Positions 60,771 to 64,000 of a stretch of DNA of 64,000 bases are shown here, piece after piece (position 1 is the first letter of the stretch; the number at the start of each line of letters is the position of its first letter). Source of the DNA: Lucifuga dentata (lineage: Eukaryota > Chordata > Actinopteri > Ophidiiformes > Bythitidae); assembly GCA_014773175.1 (NCBI GenBank), contig VXCM01000488.1:62001-126000 (forward strand). Reading direction: 5' to 3'. Position numbers and translations under genes: made by a program. Below the pieces are notes generated by a model that was not told the DNA's origin, made no database searches, and saw only the letters and a list, made by a program, of their open reading frames with translations.

Positions 60771-62104
60771 CAGCGGTGTCGTCTGTCTTACAGGTGGATG
60801 CGGCGCTGGGAGCAGAGGAGATGGTGGAGACTCTGACGGAGAGAAACCTGGACCTGGAGGAGAAAGTCCGAGAGATGAGAGAGACAGTCAGTGACCTGGT
60901 GAGCAAAACATGTCCTCACAGGACACGCATGCACAAATACACACACACACCATAAACAATTACTCAGCAAAGTTATTGATCATGGCTTTTGATGGCAGGT
61001 ACAGAGAAATATGTTAAAATACGTTAAAGCAGAAGTGGCAAATTTATTACAGCTTAACAAAAAAAAAGTAAAAATCAGTTCAGTCGAGTCGGATAATCCA
61101 CAAACTTTTTTCCTGCTTTGTGTGTATTGATGCATTTAATCATTGATATGGGCTGAGGTCATTAAATATGCATATGCTGTCCTCTGCTGTTTGTGTCACT
61201 GCTGAATTATTTATACTCAAACATCAAAGTACTTTTCCCTTCTTGAATGATAGCCACTTGGAGTAATTGTTAAAGGTTTGTAATTGGCGACTGACCTGTC
61301 TCTCCGTCGCTGCCTTCGCTGTACAGGAAGCTATCAACGAGATGAACGATGAGCTGCAGGAGAACGCCAGGGAGACGGAGCTGGAGCTGAGGGAGATGGT
61401 GGATCTGGGAGCGGCGAGAGTCCGAGAGGCAGAGAAACGGGTGGAAGCGGCGCAGGAGACGGTAGCCGANGGGAGCGGCGAGAGTCCGAGAGGCAGAGAA
61501 ACGGGTGGAAGCGGCGCAGGAGACGGTAGCCGATTACCAGCAGACCATCAAGAAGTACCGAGACCTCACAGCCCACCTGCAGGTACGGAGCGCCGAGCTT
61601 AAATAGGAAATATCCCTGTGGCAATCTTACTCTTCAAGTCGTAGCATCTCTGTTCTGATTCGTCCTTTTTTTCTTGCAGGAAGTGAACAGAGAGCTGACC
61701 AGCCAACAGGAAGCCTCGGCAGAGCTGCAGCAGCAGCCGCCAGCAGAGATGTTTGATTTCAAGATTAAGTTTGCCGAGACGAAGGCATACGCCAAGGTCA
61801 GAGCCAGTAGTGGCCATATTGTCTAAATAATAAGTAGACTGCATCAGTGAGGTAATCCAGTTTCAGCATGAAGAAAATCTAAAGGTGTGTGTGAACTGTG
61901 AGCTTTCGCAGGCTATCAGGTGTGTATTCACCTCTTTCCCTGTGTGCCCAGGCCATTGAGATGGAGCTGAGGAAGATGGAGGTGAGTCAGGCCAACAGAC
62001 ACGTTTCTCTTCTGACCTCCTTCATGCCCGAGTCCTTCCTTCGTCACGGTGGAGACCACGACTGCATCCTGGTGCTCCTGCTCATCCCCAGGCTCATCTG
62101 CAAG
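35409..62104 (+). CDS. dctn1: Dynactin subunit 1 (p150Glued), N-terminal half, 16 coding exons
   Basis: Largest dynactin subunit; links dynein and its cargo to microtubules. Exons: 35409-35441, 40210-40461, 42080-42158, 43184-43215, 46115-46135, 50485-50502, 52728-52748, 54059-54235, 57033-57230, 57415-57619, 58666-58744, 59729-59888, 60794-60898, 61327-61582, 61680-61796, 61952-62104; phases join throughout, giving 614 codons of about 1280. Residues 1-11 are [11 protein letters not shown] (human MAQSKRHVYSR). The CAP-Gly domain spans about 29-95 with GKNDG at 69-73. A basic, Ser/Pro-rich linker runs about 96-211, and coiled coil CC1 starts at EEEALRAQ. Exon 14 carries a 64-base assembly duplication (61407-61469 repeated after N at 61470). 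The gene continues past the window. Fish have two dctn1 copies; which one this is cannot be told. Confidence 0.96.
37316..37560. mobile_element. Probable LINE 3'UTR remnant (dctn1 intron 1)
   Basis: AAACTTTATTGGTATAGCAC followed by ATTTCATACACGAGG and an A-rich tail resembles the widespread fish TTTATTTGTATAGCGC-type LINE tail. No coding trace. Confidence 0.35.
38930..39494. mobile_element. TTAAAGGACC element copy D (dctn1 intron 1)
   Basis: 565 bases, both termini and both TTAA ends present, same orientation as copy B. Confidence 0.88.
40210..40461 (+). CDS. dctn1: dctn1 exon 2: CAP-Gly microtubule-binding domain
   Basis: Encodes residues 12-95. [20 protein letters not shown] holds the GKNDG groove that binds EEY/F tails of tubulin, CLIP170 and EB1. 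G61 corresponds to human G59, the residue changed in distal motor neuropathy, and is intact. The exon is far more GC-rich than its flanks. A 23-base T run starts 11 bases after the donor. Confidence 0.97.
40753..41341. mobile_element. TTAAAGGACC element copy E (dctn1 intron 2)
   Basis: 589 bases including TTAA at both ends; the cleanest full-length copy in the window. No open frame longer than expected by chance, so it cannot encode a transposase. Confidence 0.9.
42469..42900. mobile_element. Probable LINE remnant (dctn1 intron 3)
   Basis: AAGTTTATTTGTATGGCGCC with TTTCAAGGGCAAAGGTCACA opens a block typical of fish LINE 3' regions; GGCAGAGAGTTCCACAATGT lies further in. No intact frame. Confidence 0.45.
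43395..43452. repeat. CACG/CGCA microsatellite
   Basis: Tandem CGCA units in a longer CA-rich run in dctn1 intron 4; CpG-rich and prone to Z-DNA. Confidence 0.85.
43656..44258. mobile_element. TTAAAGGACC element copy F, nested in an older copy (dctn1 intron 4)
   Basis: 603 bases with both termini and TTAA ends, in the opposite orientation to copy B. The flanks TGAAACCTGGAATTTTAA (left) and TTAAAGTGGGTGTATCACC (right) are two halves of an older family member (about 43600-43655 and 44259-44400). Confidence 0.9.
44259..44400. mobile_element. Right half of the older element split by copy F
   Basis: GTGGGTGTATCACCTGAACA through GATTGTCGGTAACATAACG to TTATTGGGCCTAATTAAACA follows the family's right part and diverged terminus. 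Confidence 0.7.
44446..44460 (+). promoter_or_regulatory. CTCF-like site in dctn1 intron 4
   Basis: CCAGCAGAGGGAGCT differs at one position from the CTCF core CCAGCAGAGGGCGCT form. Same strand as the site at 15763. Confidence 0.4.
46115..46135 (+). CDS. dctn1: dctn1 21-nt micro-exon (RGVKPKK)
   Basis: CCACGCAG acceptor, seven codons reading RGVKPKK (human RGLKPKK), then GTGGTG. Phase 0 on both sides, so it can be skipped without a frame change. It belongs to the basic linker that tunes microtubule affinity and is alternatively spliced in mammals. Confidence 0.85.
46136..49711. other. dctn1 intron 5, remainder
   Basis: Apart from the hAT element, an A run at about 48075-48098 and a CT microsatellite (about 48547-48577), no structure was recognised. 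The short open frames lack coding character. Confidence 0.5.
47575..47809. mobile_element. Small hAT-type element with 8-bp target duplication (dctn1 intron 5)
   Basis: Termini TAGGGATGGGCAACT and AGTTGCCCATTCCTG are inverted repeats. The 8-base GTTTAGGC is present exactly on both sides (47567-47574 and 47810-47817), as expected for hAT transposition. 235 bases, non-coding. Confidence 0.85.
49712..50472 (+). promoter_or_regulatory. dctn1: Probable internal dctn1 promoter and leader for the p135 isoform
   Basis: A strongly purine-rich tract (49712-49877, AGGAGG-type) is followed by a GC-rich, CpG-containing stretch (49880-50180) and a CTGT/CTGC microsatellite (about 50187-50318). It ends at the ATG at 50473. 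Two single-N duplications (50033, 50252) inflate it. Composition and position fit a second promoter for the CAP-Gly-less isoform. Confidence 0.5.
50187..50318 (+). repeat. CTGT/CTGC microsatellite
   Basis: Interrupted CTGT repeat with CTGC and CTAT variants; true length uncertain because the N at 50252 sits between duplicate halves. Confidence 0.85.
50473..50502 (+). CDS. dctn1: dctn1 dual-use exon: p150 micro-exon 6 and p135 first coding exon
   Basis: ATGAATCGACAG then ACTCCTGCACCCCGGAAG then GTACAG. As an internal exon it is spliced after CGACAG and adds the 18 bases 50485-50502 (TPAPRK; human APTARK). Read from the ATG at 50473 it gives [10 protein letters not shown], matching the mammalian p135 start MMRQAPTARK. 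The initiator codons therefore overlap the 3' splice site of the long isoform. Confidence 0.85.
52728..52748 (+). CDS. dctn1: dctn1 21-nt micro-exon (TTARRPK)
   Basis: A long C/T tract and TCCTCAG precede seven codons TTARRPK (human TTTRRPK), then GTGAGC. Phase 0 on both sides. Confidence 0.88.
53157..53740. mobile_element. TTAAAGGACC element copy G (dctn1 intron 7)
   Basis: 584 bases, both termini, TTAA at each end; the first terminus has lost the ATACCGGCC segment. Confidence 0.87.
54059..54235 (+). CDS. dctn1: dctn1 exon 8: Ser/Pro-rich linker with tandem acceptor
   Basis: Encodes the linker with [16 protein letters not shown], identical to the mammalian block. The acceptor reads CTCAGCAG, a NAGNAG site, so the exon may begin at 54059 (adding Gln) or at 54062. 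The latter matches the human exon start. Confidence 0.9.
54419..55039. mobile_element. TTAAAGGACC-family element, older subfamily copy H (dctn1 intron 8)
   Basis: Diverged termini (TAAAGGAGCATTCTGGTGAT ... CACTGGTATAGCCCTTTTTA) with the family core between. A poly-A N gap lies at 54904. Confidence 0.75.
55491..55514 (+). CDS. dctn1: Candidate 24-nt dctn1 micro-exon
   Basis: TTTTCCTTCAG, then eight codons EDVAMETQ, then GTGCGG. Both borders are phase 0, matching its place between exons 8 and 9. It is acidic, so it would interrupt a basic/neutral linker. There is no counterpart in the human protein as I know it, so it is only a candidate. Confidence 0.35.
56013..56923. mobile_element. TTAAAGGACC element copy I with foreign interior (dctn1 intron 8)
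   Basis: Both termini and TTAA ends are present in the opposite orientation, but about 56350-56745 does not match the family. It is either an insertion or a replaced interior. A single-N duplication is at 56200. Confidence 0.8.
57792..58253. mobile_element. CCGTATATACTCGAGTATAA element with TA ends (dctn1 intron 10)
   Basis: TA-CCGTATATACT at the left and AGTATATACGG-TA at the right are inverted repeats, each accompanied by a sub-terminal GGGGGTCGGCTTATA block. TA flanks suggest a Tc1/mariner-type non-autonomous element of 462 bases. Confidence 0.7.
58887..59340. mobile_element. TTAAAGGACC element copy J, internally deleted (dctn1 intron 11)
   Basis: 454 bases; the stretch between CAGTCATTTCC and CAAGACGTGTATTCAGG is missing compared with copy E. 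The right end reads GGTCCTTCAA. Confidence 0.85.
60115..60556. mobile_element. TTAAAGGACC element copy K, internally deleted (dctn1 intron 12)
   Basis: 442 bases, opposite orientation, both termini kept. The GGGAATATAGTCCC core is lost and replaced by a short unrelated stretch near 60190-60270. Confidence 0.82.
60733..60770 (+). repeat. TGA trinucleotide repeat
   Basis: About eleven TGA units 24 bases before the exon 13 acceptor region of dctn1; no stop-codon consequence because it is intronic. Confidence 0.85.
61327..61582 (+). CDS. dctn1: dctn1 exon 14, interrupted by an assembly duplication
   Basis: Coiled-coil exon running from [20 protein letters not shown] to [11 protein letters not shown]. 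Bases 61407-61469 are repeated at 61471-61533 around an N at 61470. Removing 64 bases gives 192 bases (64 codons) in phase 0, matching the human exon. Confidence 0.93.
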
Positions 62105-62313
62105 GTGAAACACAAGAAACGTTACCGTGATCCTTTTAAATGGAAGTTCTGCTAACAGGGTTTTGCGGTGAGGCAGACTGATGGGGAAAAAAGAGGCTAT
62201 TGTGGCTTTTCTATAGTTTCCAGCTTATATATGATCACAAAGGAGGAGAAGAGGATAAAGAGAAGCAGACGACTATAAAAGTGTACTGACTGTAAAAATG
62301 GCTGTAAAACACC

Positions 62314-63155
62314 TTAACCTTCTGGACCCCACAACCCGCCGGTGGGTTTGAAAGGCATGTTTTCGCTAAAGAATTGCCAAAATTACACCATTTATCATAG
62401 CCAGAAACTTTAAAAATCAAATCAAATTTTCGATGGTCCTTGAACTAACCATGTGTGCCTAACACTTCCATAAGGAAACGTAACCAAATCTAAGCTTAGA
62501 ATAGTGATGTTTCCTCAAAATCACTTTATTATAAATGTCTCATTTAAAATTCACTAAAAGTAAACCCTTTGTACAATCCAAATTCTGTAAAAAGCAACAA
62601 ATTCTGCGTTTTTCGCCGCAACTAGCAAGCCTGGAGCGCCTCTGGTCTCTTTAACAGTCATGTGACAACAATTCAGCGAGTCATTAGCTGAATGTAGACT
62701 GCAGCAGGAACATTAAGCCTATTGTTATAGATTATAGGTTATAAAAATGTAAATAGTTCAGTATGTATAGTCCCTTTTTTTTAATTTTCCAATATTGGTA
62801 ACACTTGTGGGCACTTGGNTTCAGTATGTATAGTCCCTTTTTTTTAATTTTCCAATATTGGTAACACTTGTGGGCACTTGGAAAAGTGTTGTGTATATAT
62901 ACAGTAGATTACATCTTTTTTCAATTTTTTAAAATAAATTATCAAAGAAATTCAACTTACGTTTTTTTCTTTTTTTTTTATGGTTTATGACATTATAACT
63001 GTGTTATGCTGCACAAAAGACATTTTTGAGTTCTTCCTACATACAGCCATGATTGTGCTGCTTCCATAGAGGTGCAGTGAAAAATGAGCCACAGTGAAGT
63101 AAAAATGTGACAGGAGCAAAAACCACCCAGAAGGTGCTTGGGGTCCAGAGGTTAT
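62314..63155. mobile_element. Second TTAA-type element (AACCTTCTGGACCCC termini)
   Basis: TTAA-CCTTCTGGACCCC on the left and GGGGTCCAGAGG-TTAT on the right are inverted repeats with TTAA or near-TTAA flanks, as in piggyBac-type elements. No transposase frame. A 62-base duplication flanks the N at 62819. It lies in the intron after dctn1 exon 16. Confidence 0.6.
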
Positions 63156-64000
63156 TATGAAATTTATTTCAGTCTGCATCAATATACATACAACAAAAAA
63201 AAAAACAAAAGGAAAAAAAAGAAAAATACAGCTTCAACATTTATACATAATTAAAGAAAGTAGGAAAGCATCAATACTAATATTTGCTAATATAACAGAC
63301 CGAAAGGCTGAAGCTACAGCTTATTTCACCAACCCCTTGTACATCTACAGAATGTGTTTGGCGTCCAACATTACATCATACCAACTTCACATTCTTTTAA
63401 CACACAACACACACACACACACACACACAATTTCGATATCATTTATACCTTACTCTTCCAGCATTTTTTAAATATTTGTTCATTAACATATTTTTTGTCA
63501 ATTTTTTAAACTTATTAAATGTACTACATTCTTTTAACNTTTGTTCATTAACATATTTTTTGTCAATTTTTTAAACTTATTAAATGTACTACATTCTTTT
63601 AACTTCTCAATACAACTGTTCCATATATTCACCCCTTTGACTGAAATACAAGGTTTTTTACATTAGTCCTACATGTTCCTCTCAAGTCATATTTACTTTC
63701 TCTCAGTTTAAGCAACTTCTGGATACTTGGTGGTAACAGTACATTTTTTACCTTATACATAAATTATCTTAATTTGAAATCTACTAACCCTCTAAATTAT
63801 AAAGCATTTATTTGAATAAAGAGTGGATTTGTTGGCTCATGATAGCTTTTCTTGGTTACAATTCGTNAAGCATTTATTTGAATAAAGAGTGGATTTGTTG
63901 GCTCATGATAGCTTTTCTTGGTTACAATTCGTATGGCTTTCTTTTGCAGAAGAAAAGTTGGGTTTGTTAAAGTTTTATATGCATTTCCCCATACTTCCAC
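63156..64000 (-). mobile_element. LINE 3' part with reverse-transcriptase C-terminus, runs off the window
   Basis: The minus strand from the right edge encodes EVWGNAYKTLTNPTFLLQKK then AIRIVTKKSYHEPTNPLF, the conserved C-terminal part of fish L2-type polymerases. The stretch to 63156 is 3'UTR with an A/T-rich tail and CA repeats. Two single-N duplications (63539, 63867) distort it. Confidence 0.7.

Overview
The window looks like a teleost fish chromosome. The protein-coding genes are vertebrate genes split by short introns. The non-coding space is packed with small DNA transposons and broken LINE tails of the kinds common in fish. No prokaryotic features, tRNA, rRNA or CRISPR arrays were seen. 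The assembly is short-read in style: 22 isolated single Ns occur, most flanked by exact direct duplicates of about 62-67 bp, and two of these break coding exons artificially.

Layout, all recognised genes on the + strand: (1) 215-2308, the last two coding exons of a UBE2D-class ubiquitin-conjugating enzyme, with its 3'UTR to about 3270. (2) 3910-13556, complete manba (lysosomal beta-mannosidase, GH2) in 17 coding exons; once the artefact in the last exon is discounted, it encodes 884 residues. (3) 16356-24598, complete slc39a8 (ZIP8 metal transporter) in 8 coding exons, 467 residues. (4) 27462-28145, an intronless-CDS NAT8/camello-type acetyltransferase, 227 residues. (5) 28146-35408, a 7 kb stretch with no recognised gene, holding repeats, a possible minus-strand exon pair and a GC-richer block of unknown nature. 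(6) 35409 to beyond the right edge, the N-terminal half of dctn1 (dynactin p150Glued): 16 coding exons and 614 codons, from the CAP-Gly domain into the coiled coils. This includes a run of 18-32 nt micro-exons and an internal start that matches the mammalian p135 isoform.

ube2d-manba-slc39a8 keeps the order and relative strand of human 4q24, but nfkb1, which lies between MANBA and SLC39A8 in human, is absent. NAT8 and DCTN1 both lie at human 2p13, so a boundary between two ancestral blocks falls between about 24.6 and 27.4 kb.

The most striking non-genic feature is one family of TTAA-flanked inverted-repeat elements (termini TTAAAGGACCATACC / GGTATGGTCCTTTAA). At least 11 copies or fragments make up close to a tenth of the window. 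One copy is inserted inside an older relative and directly shows a TTAA target duplication, as in piggyBac-type transposition. No transposase was seen. The genes have unrelated roles (ubiquitination, lysosomal glycan breakdown, metal import, acetylation, microtubule motor adaptor) and are neighbours by chromosome history, not by pathway.
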